Positions 51,433-63,884 of a DNA stretch of 64,000 bases are shown piece by piece. The stretch is from Pleurodeles waltl (lineage: Eukaryota > Chordata > Amphibia > Caudata > Salamandridae), in assembly GCF_031143425.1 (NCBI RefSeq), contig NC_090443.1, positions 1,055,229,554-1,055,293,553 on the forward strand. The letters are read 5' to 3'. A program made the position numbers and the translations under genes. How positions within the stretch are numbered: position 1 is the first letter of the stretch; each line of letters begins with the position of its first letter. The notes below the pieces were generated by a model. It ran no database searches, was not told where the DNA came from, and saw only the letters and a list, made by a program, of their open reading frames with translations.

Positions 51433-51529
51433 ATCCTTCACAGCAGGCACCGGTGTCAAGAAGTGTAGAGGCACTGGTGTCAAGAAGTGCACACCCCAGA
51501 GCAGGCGTGAGTGTGACAAAAGCACGTGT
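51433..51529. repeat. 97-bp monomer with internal 24-bp duplication
   Basis: Same structure, with AAGTGTAGAGGC at the internal joint where the others have AAGTGCAGAGGC; the 24-bp pieces start at 51,446 and 51,470. Confidence 0.9.
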
Positions 51530-51540
51530 ATCCTTCACAG

Positions 51541-53629
51541 CAGGCACTGGTGTCAAGAAGTGCACACCCCAGAGCAGGCACGAGTGTGACACAAGCACAT
51601 GTGCATCCTTCACAGCAGGCACTGGTGTCAAGAAGTGCACACCCCAGAGCAGGCACGAGTGTGACACAAGCACGTGTATCCTTCAAAGTGCACACCCCAG
51701 GGCAGGCAAGAGTGTGACACAAGCATGTGTATCCTTCACAACAGGCACTGGTGTCAAGAAGTGCACACCCCAGAGCAGGCGAGAGTGTGACACAAGCACG
51801 TGTATCCTTCACAGCAGGCACCGGTGTCAAGAAGGGCACACCCCAGGGCAGGCGCGAGTGTGACACAAGCACGTGCATCCTTCACAGCAGGCACCGGTGT
51901 CAAGAACGGCACACCCCAGGGCAGGCGCGAGTGTGACACAAGCACGTGCATCCATCACAGCAGGCACCGGTGTCAAGAAGGGCACACCCCAGGGCAGGCG
52001 CGAGTGTGACACAAGCACGTGCATCCTTCACAGCAGGCACCGGTGTCAAGAAGTGCACACCCCAGGATAGGCGCGAGTGTGACACAAGCACGTGCATCCT
52101 TCACAGCAGGCACCGGTGTCAAGAAGTGCACACCCCAGGGCAGGCGCGAGTGTGACACAAGCACGTGCATCCTTCACAGCAGGCACCGGTGTGAAGAAGT
52201 GCACACCCCAGGGCAGGCGCGAGTGTGACACAAGCACGTGCATCCTTCACAGCAGGCACCGGTGTCAAGAAGTGCACACCCCAGAGCAGGAGCGAGTGTG
52301 ACACAAGCACATGTGCGCCCTCTGCAGCGGACAGAGATGTAAATGAGGTGCTCATCCCAGAGGAGGCACGAGTGTGACACAAGCACGTGTATCCTTCACA
52401 GCAGGCTCAAGTGTCAAGAAGTGCACACCCCAGAGCAGGCATGAGTGTGACACAAGCACGTGTATCCTTCACAGCAGGTACAAGTGTCAAGAAGTGCACA
52501 CCCCAGAGCAGGCACGAGTGTGACACAAGCACGTGTATCCTTCACAGCAGGCACCGGTGTTAAGAAGTGCACACCCCAGGGCAGGCACGAGTGTGACACA
52601 AGCACGTGTATCCTTCACAGCAGGCACCGGTGTCAATAAGTGCACACCCCAGAGCAGGCGTGAGTGTGACACAAGCACGTGTATCCTTCACAGTAGGCAC
52701 CGGTGTCAAGAAGTGCACACCCCAGAGCAGGCGTGAGTGTGACACAAGCACATGTACATCCTTCCCAGCAGGCACCGGTGTCAAGAAGTGCACACCCCAG
52801 AGCAGGCACGAGTGTGACACAAGCACGTGTATCCTTCACAGCAGGCACTGCTGTCAACAAGTGCACACCCCAGAGCAGGCACGAGTGTGACACAAGCACG
52901 TGTGCATCCTTCACAGCAGGCACTGGTGTCAAGAAGTGCACACCCCAGAGCAGGCATGAATGTGACACAAGCACGTGCATCCTTCACAGCAGGCAGTGGT
53001 GTCAAGAAGTGCACACCCCAGAGCAGGCACGAGTGTGACACAAGCACGTGTATCCTTCACAGCAGGCACTGGTGTCAAGAAGTGCACACCCCAGAGCAGG
53101 CGTGAGTGTGACACAAGCACGTGTATCCTTCACAGCAGGCACCGGTGTCAAGAAGTGCACACCCCAGAGCAGGCGTGAGTGTGACACAAGCACATGTACA
53201 TCCTTCCCAGCAGGCACTGGTGTCAAGAAGTGCACACCCCAGAGCAGGCACGAGTGTGACAAAAGCACGTGTATCCTTCACAGTAGGCACTGGTGTCAAG
53301 AAGTGCACACCCCAGAGAAGGCACGAGTGTGACACAAGCACGTGTATCCTTCACAGCAGGCACTGGTGTCAAGAAGTGCACACCCCAGAGCAGGCACGAG
53401 TGTGACACAAGCACGTGCATCCTTCACAGCAGGCACTGGTGTCAAGAAGTGCACTCCCCAGGGCAGGCACGAGTGTGACACAAGCACATGCATCCTTCAC
53501 AGCAGGCAGTGGTGTCAAGAAGTGCACACCCCAGGGCAGGCACGAATGTTACAAAGGCACGTGCATCCTTCACAGCAGGCAGTGGTGTCAGGAAGTGCAC
53601 ACCCCAGAGCAGGCATGAATGTGACACAA
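51541..53629. repeat. 2,351-bp nested unit, copy 2
   Basis: This is the second copy of the 2,351-bp unit, carrying the type I landmark at 51,678-52,366. Private changes are CCCCAGGATAGGCG near 52,071, GAGCAGGAGCGAG near 52,285, GCAGGTACAAGTG near 52,475 and GAATGTTACAAAGG near 53,544. The match to copy 1 ends where CACGTGTATCC with GCACAGGTGTTAAG replaces CACGTGCATCC with GCACCGGTGTCAAG. Confidence 0.82.
51678..52366. repeat. Type I landmark
   Basis: 53-bp monomer at 51,678-51,730 and marker at 52,315-52,366. It shares GGCGAGAGTG and GGTGTGAAGAAG with the 49,327 copy and adds CCCCAGGATAGGCG near 52,071 and CAGGAGCGAG near 52,287. Confidence 0.92.
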
Positions 53630-54300
53630 GCACGTGTATCCTTCACAGCAGGCACAGGTGTTAAGAAGTGCACACCCCAGGGCAGGCGTGAGTGTGACAC
53701 AAGCACATGTACATCCTTCCCAGCAGGCACTGGTGTCAAGAAGTGCACACCCCAGAGCAGGCACGAGTGTGACACAAGCACGTGTATCCTTCACAGCAGG
53801 CACCGGTGTCAAGAAGTGCACACCCCAGAGCAGGCGTGAGTGTGACACAAGCACATGTACATCCTTCCCAGCAGGCACTGGTGTCAAGAAGTGCACACCC
53901 CAGAGCAGGCACGAGTGTGACACAAGCACGTGTATCCTTCACAGTAGGCACTGGTGTCAAGAAGTGCACACCCCAGAGCAGGCATGAGTGTGACACAAGC
54001 ACGTGCATCCTTCACAGCAGGCACTGGTGTCAAGAAGTGCACACCCCAGAGCAGGCATGAGTGTGACACAAGCACATGTGCATCCTTCACAGCAGGCACC
54101 GGTGTCAAGAAGTGCACACCCCAGAGCAGGCATGAGTGTGACACAAGCACGTGTATCCTTCACAGCAGGCACCGGTGTCAAGAAGTGCACACCCCAGAGC
54201 AGGCACGAGTGTGACACAAGCACGTGTATCCTTCACAACAGGCACCGGTGTCAAGAAGTGCACACCCCAGGGCAGGCACGAGTGTGACACAAGGACGTGT

Positions 54301-54453
54301 ATCCTTCCCAGCAGGCACTGGTGTCAAGAAGTGACACAAGCACGTGCATCCTTCACAGCAGGCAGTGGTGTCACATGTGCTTGTGTGACACAAGCACATG
54401 TGCGCCCTCTGCAGCGGACAGAGATGTAAATGAGGTGCTCATCCCAGAGGAGG
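54301..54453. repeat. Type II landmark
   Basis: Palindrome 54,372-54,402, marker 54,402-54,453. The upstream monomers differ slightly from the 46,289 copy: one CpG-variant monomer before it is missing. Confidence 0.92.
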
Positions 54454-55872
54454 CACGAGTGTGACACAAGCACGTGTATCCTTCACAGCAGGCACAAGTG
54501 TCAAGAAGTGCACACCCCAGAGCAGGCATGAGTGTGACACAAGCACGTGTATCCTTCACAGCAGGCACAAGTGTCAAGAAGTGCACACCCCAGAGCAGGC
54601 ACGAGTGTGACACAAGCACGTGTATCCTTCACAGCAGGCACCGGTGTTAAGAAGTGCACACCCCAGGGCAGGCACGAGTGTGACACAAGCACGTGTATCC
54701 TTCACAGCAGGCACCGGTGTCAAGAAGTGCACACCCCAGAGCAGGCACGAGTGTGACACAAGCACGTGCATCCTTCACAGCAGGCACCGGTGTCAAGAAG
54801 TGCACTCCCCAGGGCAGGCACGAGTGTGACACAAGCACATGCATCCTTCACAGCAGGCACTGGTGTCAAGAAGTGCACTCCCCAGGGCAGGCACGAGTGT
54901 GACACAAGCACGTGCATCCTTCACAGCAGGCAGTGGTGTCAAGAAGTGCACACCCCAGGGCAGGCACGAATGTGACAAAGGCACGTGCATCCTTCACAGC
55001 AGGCAGTGGTGTCAAGAAGTGCACACCCCAGAGCAGGCATGAATGTGACACAAGCACGTGCATCCTTCACAGCAGGCACCGGTGTCAAGAAGTGCACACC
55101 CCAGAGCAGGCACGAGTGTGACACAAGCACGTGTATCCTTCACAGCAGGCACCGGTGTTAAGAAGTGCACACCCCAGGGCAGGCGTGAGTGTGACACAAG
55201 CACATGTACATCCTTCCCAGCAGGCACTGGTGTCAAGAAGTGCACACCCCAGAGCAGGCACGAGTGTGACACAAGCACGTGTATCCTTCACAGCAGGCAC
55301 CGGTGTCAAGAAGTGCACACCCCAGAGCAGGCGTGAGTGTGACACAAGCACATGTACATCCTTCCCAGCAGGCACTGGTGTCAAGAAGTGCACACCCCAG
55401 AGCAGGCACGAGTGTGACACAAGCACGTGTATCCTTCACAGTAGGCACTGGTGTCAAGAAGTGCACACCCCAGAGCAGGCATGAGTGTGACACAAGCACG
55501 TGCATCCTTCACAGCAGGCACTGGTGTCAAGAAGTGCACACCCCAGAGCAGGCATGAGTGTGACACAAGCACATGTGCATCCTTCACAGCAGGCACCGGT
55601 GTCAAGAAGTGCACACCCCAGAGCAAGCATGAGTGTGACACAAGCACGTGTATCCTTCACAGCAGGCACTGGTGTCAAGAAGTGCACACCCCAGAGCAGG
55701 CACGAGTGTGACACAAGCACGTGTATCCTTCACAACAGGCACCGGTGTCAAGAAGTGCACACCCCAGAGCAGGCGTGAGTGTGACAAAAGCACATGTGCA
55801 TCCTTCACAGCAGGCACCGGTGTCAAGAAGTGCACACCCCAGGGCAGGCACGAGTGTGACACAAGGACGTGT

Positions 55873-56025
55873 ATCCTTCCCAGCAGGCACTGGTGTCAAG
55901 AAGTGACACAAGCACGTGCATCCTTCACAGCAGGCAGTGGTGTCACATGTGCTTGTGTGACACAAGCACATGTGCGCCCTCTGCAGCGGACAGAGATGTA
56001 AATGAGGTGCTCATCCCAGAGGAGG
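55873..56025. repeat. Type II landmark
   Basis: Copy at +9,584 bp of the 46,289 landmark: palindrome 55,944-55,974, marker 55,974-56,025. Confidence 0.92.
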
Positions 56026-58910
56026 CACGAGTGTGACACAAGCACGTGTATCCTTCACAGCAGGCACAAGTGTCAAGAAGTGCACACCCCAGAGCAGGCA
56101 TGAGTGTGACACAAGCACGTGTATCCTTCACAGCAGGCACAAGTGTCAAGAAGTGCACACCCCAGAGCAGGCACGAGTGTGACACAAGCACGTGTATCCT
56201 TCACAGTAGGCACCGGTGTTAAGAAGTGCACACCCCAGGGCAGGCACGAGTGTGACACAAGCACGTGTATCCTTCACAGCAGGCACCGGTGTCAAGAAGT
56301 GCACACCCCAGAGCAGGCACGAGTGTGACACAAGCACGTGTATCCTTCACAGCAGGCAGTGGTGTCAAGAAGTAAACACCCCAGAGCAGGCACGAGTGTG
56401 ACACAAGCACGTGTGTATCCTTCACAGCAGGCACCGGTGTCAAGAAGTGCACACCCCAGAGCAGGCACGAGTGTGACACAAGCACGTGCATCCTTCACAG
56501 CAGGCACTGGTGTCAAGAAGTGCACTCCCCAGGGCAGGCACGAGTGTGACACAAGCACATGCATCCTTCACAGCAGGCAGTGGTGTCAAGAAGTGCACAC
56601 CCCAGGGCAGGCACGAATGTGACAAAGGCACGTGCATCCTTCACAGCAGGCAGTGGTGTCAAGAAGTGCACACCCCAGAGCAGGCACGAGTGTGACACAA
56701 GCAAGTGTATCCTTCACAGCAGGCACTGGTGTCAAGAAGTGCACACCCCAGAGCAGGCACGAGTGTGACACAAGCACGTGCATCCTTCACAGTAGGCACT
56801 GGTGTCAAGAAGTGCACACCCCAGAGCAGGCACGAGTGTGACACAAGCATGTGTATCCTTCACAGCAGACACCAGTCAAGAAGTGCACACCCCAGAGCAG
56901 GCATGAGTGTGACACAAGCACGTGCATCCTTCACAGCAGGCACTGGTGTCAAGAAGTGCACACCCCAGAGCAGGCACGAGTGTGACACAAGCACATGTAT
57001 CCTTCACAGCAGGCAGTGGTGTCAAGAAGTGCACACCCCAGAGCAGGCACGAGTGTGACACAAGCACGTGTATCCTTCACAGCAGGCACTGGTGTTAAGA
57101 AGTGCACACCCCAGAGCAGGCACGAGTGTGACACAAGCATGTGCATCCTTCACAGCAGGCACCGGTGTCAAGAAGTGCACACCCCAGAGCAGGCAAGAGT
57201 GTGACACAAGCACATGTATCCTTCACAGCAGGCACCGGTGTTAAGAAGTGCACACCCCAGAGCAGGCACGAGTGTGACACAAGCACATGTATCCTTCACA
57301 GCAGGCACTGCTGTCAACAAGTGCACACCCCAGAGCAGACACGAGTGTGACACAAGCACGTGTATCCTTCACAGCAGGCACTGGTGTCAAGAAGTGCACA
57401 ACCCAGAGCAGGCATGAGTGTGACACAAGCACGTGTATCCTTCACAGCAGGCACTGGTGTCAAGAAGTGCACACCCCAGAGCAGGCACAAGTGTGACGCA
57501 AGCACGTGTGCATCCTTCACAGCAGGCACCGGTGTCAAGAAGTGCACACCCCAGAGCAGGCATGAGTGTGACACAAGCACATGTATCCTTCACAGCAGGC
57601 ACCGGTGTCAAGAAGTGCACACCCCAGAGCAGGCACGAGTGTGACACAAGCACGTGTGCATCCTTCACAGCAGGCACTGGTGTCAAGAAGTGCACACCCC
57701 AGAGCAGGCACGAGTGTGACACAAGCACGTGTGCATCCTTCACAATAGGCACTGGTGTCAAGAAGTGCACACCCCAGAGCAGGCGTGAGTGTGACACAAG
57801 CACGTGTATTCTTCACAGCAGGCACCGGTGTCAAGAAGTGCACACCCCAGAGCAGGCGTGAGTGTGACACAAGCACATGTACATCCTTCACAGCAGGCAG
57901 TGGTGTCAAGAAGTGCACACCCCAGAGCAGGCATGAGTGTGACACAAGCACGTGTATCCTTCACAGCAGGCACCGGTGTCAAGAAGTGCACACCCCAGAG
58001 CAGGCATGAGTGTGACACAAGCACGTGTATCCTTCACAGCAGGCACAAGTGTCAAGAAGTGCACACCCCAGAGCAGGCACGAGTGTGACACAAGCACGTG
58101 TGCATCCTTCACAGCAGGCACTGGTGTCAAGAAGTGCACACCCCAGAGCAGGCACAAGTGTGACACAAGCACGTGTATCCTTCACAGCAGGCACTGGTGT
58201 CAAGAAGTGCACACCCCAGAGCAGGCACGAGTGTGACACAAGCACGTGCATCCTTCACAGCAGGCACTGGTGTCAAGAAGTGCACACCCCAGGGCAGGCA
58301 TGAGTGTGACACAAGCACGTGCATCCTTCACAGTAGGCAGTGGTGTCAAGAAGTGCACACCCCAGAGCAGGCATGAATGTGACACAAGCACGTGCATCCT
58401 TCACAGCAGGCACCGGTGTCAAGAAGTGCACACCCCAGAGCAGGCACGAGTGTGACACAAGCACGTGTATCCTTCACAGCAGGCACCGGTGTTAAGAAGT
58501 GCACACCCCAGGGCAGGCACGAGTGTGACACAAGCATGTGTATCCTTCACAGCAGGCACCAGTGTCAAGAAGTGCACACCCCAGAGCAGGCGTGAGTGTG
58601 ACACAAGAACATGTACATCCTTCCCAGCAGGCACTGGTGTCAAGAAGTGCACACCCCAGAGCAGGCACGAGTGTGACACAAGCACGTGTATCCTTCACAG
58701 TAGGCACTGGTGTCAAGAAGTGCACACCCCAGAGCAGGCATGAGTGTGACACAAGCACGTGCATCCTTCACAGCAGGCACTGGTGTCAAGAAGTGCACAC
58801 CCCAGAGCAGGCACGAGTGTGACACAAGCACATGTGCATCCTTCACAGCAGGCACTGGTGTCAAGAAGTGCACACCCCAGAGCAGGCACGAGTGTGACAC
58901 AAGCACGTGT

Positions 58911-59599
58911 ATCCTTCAAAGTGCACACCCCAGGGCAGGCAAGAGTGTGACACAAGCACGTGTATCCTTCACAACAGGCACTGGTGTCAAGAAGTGCACA
59001 CCCCAGAGCAGGCGAGAGTGTGACACAAGCACGTGTATCCTTCACAGCAGGCACCGGTGTCAAGAAGGGCACACCCCAGGGCAGGCGCGAGTGTGACACA
59101 AGCACGTGCATCCTTCACAGCAGGCACCGGTGTCAAGAACGGAACACCCCAGGGCAGGCGCGAGTGTGACACAAGCACGTGCATCCATCACAGCAGGCAC
59201 CGGTGTCAAGAAGGGCACACCCCAGGGCAGGCGCGAGTGTGACACAAGCACGTGCATCCTTCACAGCAGGCACCGGTGTCAAGAAGTGCACACCCCAGGG
59301 CAGGCGCGAGTGTGACACAAGCACGTGCATCCTTCACAGCAGGCACCGGTGTCAAGAAGTGCACACCCCAGGGCAGGCGCGAGTGTGACACAAGCACGTG
59401 CATCCTTCACAGCAGGCACCGGTGTGAAGAAGTGCACACCCCAGGGCAGGCGCGAGTGTGACACAAGCACGTGCATCCTTCACAGCAGGCACCGGTGTCA
59501 AGAAGTGCACACCCCAGAGCAGGCGCGAGTGTGACACAAGCACATGTGCGCCCTCTGCAGCGGACAGAGATGTAAATGAGGTGCTCATCCCAGAGGAGG
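58911..59599. repeat. Type I landmark
   Basis: Copy at +9,584 bp of the 49,327 landmark, with marker at 59,548-59,599; no difference was noticed. Confidence 0.92.
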
Positions 59600-61016
59600 C
59601 ACGAGTGTGACACAAGCACGTGTATCCTTCACAGCAGGCTCAAGTGTCAAGAAGTGCACACCCCAGAGCAGGCATGAGTGTGACACAAGCACGTGTATCC
59701 TTCACAGCAGGCACAAGTGTCAAGAAGTGCACACCCCAGAGCAGGCACGAGTGTGACACAAGCACGTGTATCCTTCACAGCAGGCACCGGTGTTAAGAAG
59801 TGCACACCCCAGGGCAGGCACGAGTGTGACACAAGCACGTGTATCCTTCACAGCAGGCACCGGTGTCAATAAGTGCACACCCCAGAGCAGGCGTGAGTGT
59901 GACACAAGCACGTGCATCCTTCACAGTAGGCACCGGTGTCAAGAAGTGCACACCCCAGAGCAGGCGTGAGTGTGACACAAGCACATGTACATCCTTCCCA
60001 GCAGGCACCGGTGTCAAGAAGTGCACACCCCAGAGCAGGCACGAGTGTGACACAAGCACGTGTATCCTTCACAGCAGGCACTGCTGTCAACAAGTGCACA
60101 CCCCAGAGCAGGCACGAGTGTGACACAAGCACGTGTGCATCCTTCACAGCAGGCACTGGTGTCAAGAAGTGCACACCCCAGAGCAGGCATGAATGTGACA
60201 CAAGCACGTGCATCCTTCACAGCAGGCAGTGGTGTCAAGAAGTGCACACCCCAGAGCAGGCACGAGTGTGACACAAGCACGTGTATCCTTCACAGCAGGC
60301 ACTGGTGTCAAGAAGTGCACACCCCAGAGCAGGCGTGAGTGTGACACAAGCACGTGTATCCTTCACAGCAGGCACCGGTGTCAAGAAGTGCACACCCCAG
60401 AGCAGGCGTGAGTGTGACACAAGCACATGTACATCCTTCCCAGCAGGCACTGGTGTCAAGAAGTGCACACCCCAGAGCAGGCACGAGTGTGACAAAAGCA
60501 CGTGTATCCTTCACAGTAGGCACTGGTGTCAAGAAGTGCACACCCCAGAGAAGGCACGAGTGTGACACAAGCACGTGTATCCTTCACAGCAGGCACTGGT
60601 GTCAAGAAGTGCACACCCCAGAGCAGGCACGAGTGTGACACAAGCACGTGCATCCTTCACAGCAGGCACTGGTGTCAAGAAGTGCACTCCCCAGGGCAGG
60701 CACGAGTGTGACACAAGCACATGCATCCTTCACAGCAGGCAGTGGTGTCAAGAAGTGCACACCCCAGGGCAGGCACGAATGTGACAAAGGCACGTGCATC
60801 CTTCACAGCAGGCAGTGGTGTCAAGAAGTGCACACCCCAGAGCAGGCATGAATGTGACACAAGCACGTGCATCCTTCACAGCAGGCACCGGTGTCAAGAA
60901 GTGCACACCCCAGAGCAGGCACGAGTGTGACACAAGCACGTGTATCCTTCACAACAGGCACCGGTGTCAAGAAGTGCACACCCCAGAGCAGGCGTGAATG
61001 TGACACAAGCACGTGT

Positions 61017-61113
61017 ATCCTTCACAGCAGGCACCGGTGTCAAGAAGTGTAGAGGCACTGGTGTCAAGAAGTGCACACCCCAGAGCAGGCGTGAGTGTGA
61101 CAAAAGCACGTGT
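61017..61113. repeat. 97-bp monomer with internal 24-bp duplication
   Basis: Copy at +9,584 bp of the 51,433 monomer and shares its AAGTGTAGAGGC joint. Confidence 0.9.
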
Positions 61114-61261
61114 ATCCTTCACAGCAGGCACTGGTGTCAAGAAGTGCACACCCCAGAGCAGGCACGAGTGTGACACAAGCACATGTGCATCCTTCACAGC
61201 AGGCACTGGTGTCAAGAAGTGCACACCCCAGAGCAGGCACGAGTGTGACACAAGCACGTGT

Positions 61262-61950
61262 ATCCTTCAAAGTGCACACCCCAGGGCAGGCAAGAGTGTG
61301 ACACAAGCATGTGTATCCTTCACAACAGGCACTGGTGTCAAGAAGTGCACACCCCAGAGCAGGCGAGAGTGTGACACAAGCACGTGTATCCTTCACAGCA
61401 GGCACCGGTGTCAAGAAGGGCACACCCCAGGGCAGGCGCGAGTGTGACACAAGCACGTGCATCCTTCACAGCAGGCACCGGTGTCAAGAACGGCACACCC
61501 CAGGGCAGGCGCGAGTGTGACACAAGCACGTGCATCCATCACAGCAGGCACCGGTGTCAAGAAGGGCACACCCCAGGGCAGGCGCGAGTGTGACACAAGC
61601 ACGTGCATCCTTCACAGCAGGCACCGGTGTCAAGAAGTGCACACCCCAGGATAGGCGCGAGTGTGACACAAGCACGTGCATCCTTCACAGCAGGCACCGG
61701 TGTCAAGAAGTGCACACCCCAGGGCAGGCGCGAGTGTGACACAAGCACGTGCATCCTTCACAGCAGGCACCGGTGTGAAGAAGTGCACACCCCAGGGCAG
61801 GCGCGAGTGTGACACAAGCACGTGCATCCTTCACAGCAGGCACCGGTGTCAAGAAGTGCACACCCCAGAGCAGGAGCGAGTGTGACACAAGCACATGTGC
61901 GCCCTCTGCAGCGGACAGAGATGTAAATGAGGTGCTCATCCCAGAGGAGG
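61262..61950. repeat. Type I landmark
   Basis: Copy at +9,584 bp of the 51,678 landmark, with marker at 61,899-61,950; the private CCCCAGGATAGGCG and CAGGAGCGAG variants are kept. Confidence 0.92.
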
Positions 61951-63884
61951 CACGAGTGTGACACAAGCACGTGTATCCTTCACAGCAGGCTCAAGTGTCA
62001 AGAAGTGCACACCCCAGAGCAGGCATGAGTGTGACACAAGCACGTGTATCCTTCACAGCAGGTACAAGTGTCAAGAAGTGCACACCCCAGAGCAGGCAGG
62101 AGTGTGACACAAGCACGTGTATCCTTCACAGCAGGCACCGGTGTTAAGAAGTGCACACCCCAGGGCAGGCACGAGTGTGACACAAGCACGTGTATCCTTC
62201 ACAGCAGGCACCGGTGTCAATAAGTGCACACCCCAGAGCAGGCGTGAGTGTGACACAAGCACGTGTATCCTTCACAGTAGGCACCGGTGTCAAGAAGTGC
62301 ACACCCCAGAGCAGGCGTGAGTGTGACACAAGCACATGTACATCCTTCCCAGCAGGCACCGGTGTCAAGAAGTGCACACCCCAGAGCAGGCACGAGTGTG
62401 ACACAAGCACGTGTATCCTTCACAGCAGGCACTGCTGTCAACAAGTGCACACCCCAGAGCAGGCACGAGTGTGACACAAGCACGTGTGCATCCTTCACAG
62501 CAGGCACTGGTGTCAAGAAGTGCACACCCCAGAGCAGGCATGAATGTGACACAAGCACGTGCATCCTTCACAGCAGGCAGTGGTGTCAAGAAGTGCACAC
62601 CCCAGAGCAGGCACGAGTGTGACACAAGCACGTGTATCCTTCACAGCAGGCACTGGTGTCAAGAAGTGCACACCCCAGAGCAGGCGTGAGTGTGACACAA
62701 GCACGTGTATCCTTCACAGCAGGCACCGGTGTCAAGAAGTGCACACCCCAGAGCAGGCGTGAGTGTGACACAAGCACATGTACATCCTTCCCAGCAGGCA
62801 CTGGTGTCAAGAAGTGCACACCCCAGAGCAGGCACGAGTGTGACAAAAGCACGTGTATCCTTCACAGTAGGCACTGGTGTCAAGAAGTGCACACCCCAGA
62901 GAAGGCACGAGTGTGACACAAGCACGTGTATCCTTCACAGCAGGCACTGGTGTCAAGAAGTGCACACCCCAGAGCAGGCACGAGTGTGACACAAGCACGT
63001 GCATCCTTCACAGCAGGCACTGGTGTCAAGAAGTGCACTCCCCAGGGCAGGCACGAGTGTGACACAAGCACATGCATCCTTCACAGCAGGCAGTGGTGTC
63101 AAGAAGTGCACACCCCAGGGCAGGCACGAATGTTACAAAGGCACGTGCATCCTTCACAGCAGGCAGTGGTGTCAGGAAGTGCACACCCCAGAGCAGGCAT
63201 GAATGTGACACAAGCACGTGTATCCTTCACAGCAGGCACAGGTGTTGAGAAGTGCACACCCCAGGGCAGGCGTGAGTGTGACACAAGCACATGTACATCC
63301 TTCCCAGCAGGCACTGGTGTCAAGAAGTGCACACCCCAGAGCAGGCACGAGTGTGACACAAGCACGTGTATCCTTCACAGCAGGCACCGGTGTCAAGAAG
63401 TGCACACCCCAGAGCAGGCGTGAGTGTGACACAAGCACATGTACATCCTTCCCAGCAGGCACTGGTGTCAAGAAGTGCACACCCCAGAGCAGGCACGAGT
63501 GTGACACAAGCACGTGTATCCTTCACAGTAGGCACTGGTGTCAAGAAGTGCACACCCCAGAGCAGGCATGAGTGTGACACAAGCACGTGCATCCTTCACA
63601 GCAGGCACTGGTGTCAAGAAGTGCACACCCCAGAGCAGGCATGAGTGTGACACAAGCACATGTGCATCCTTCACAGCAGGCACCGGTGTCAAGAAGTGCA
63701 CACCCCAGAGCAGGCATGAGTGTGACACAAGCACGTGTATCCTTCACAGCAGGCACCGGTGTCAAGAAGTGCACACCCCAGAGCAGGCACGAGTGTGACA
63801 CAAGCACGTGTATCCTTCACAACAGGCACCGGTGTCAAGAAGTGCACACCCCAGGGCAGGCACGAGTGTGACACAAGGACGTGT

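Larger units (their letters stand above)
49190..51540. repeat. 2,351-bp nested unit, copy 1
   Basis: Variants from about 49,190 to 51,278 recur at +2,351 bp. It includes a type I landmark (49,327-50,015). Differences are the AACGGAACACC variant near 49,555 (copy 2 has AACGGCACACC) and the absence of the 97-bp monomer that starts copy 2. Edges are approximate. Confidence 0.82.
45256..54839. repeat. 9,584-bp tandem unit, copy 1 (complete)
   Basis: Base 45,256 onward aligns with 54,840 onward at a constant +9,584 bp. The last mismatch before the block is 45,255 (G) against 54,839 (A). The unit contains type II landmarks at 46,289 and 54,301, type I landmarks at 49,327 and 51,678, one 97-bp monomer at 51,433 and a nested 2,351-bp duplication. 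It is itself assembled from earlier blocks: 45,65-47,27 kb matches 27,89-29,5 kb at 17,760 bp, and 47,29-48,2 kb matches 40,43-41,36 kb at 6,863 bp. Confidence 0.92.
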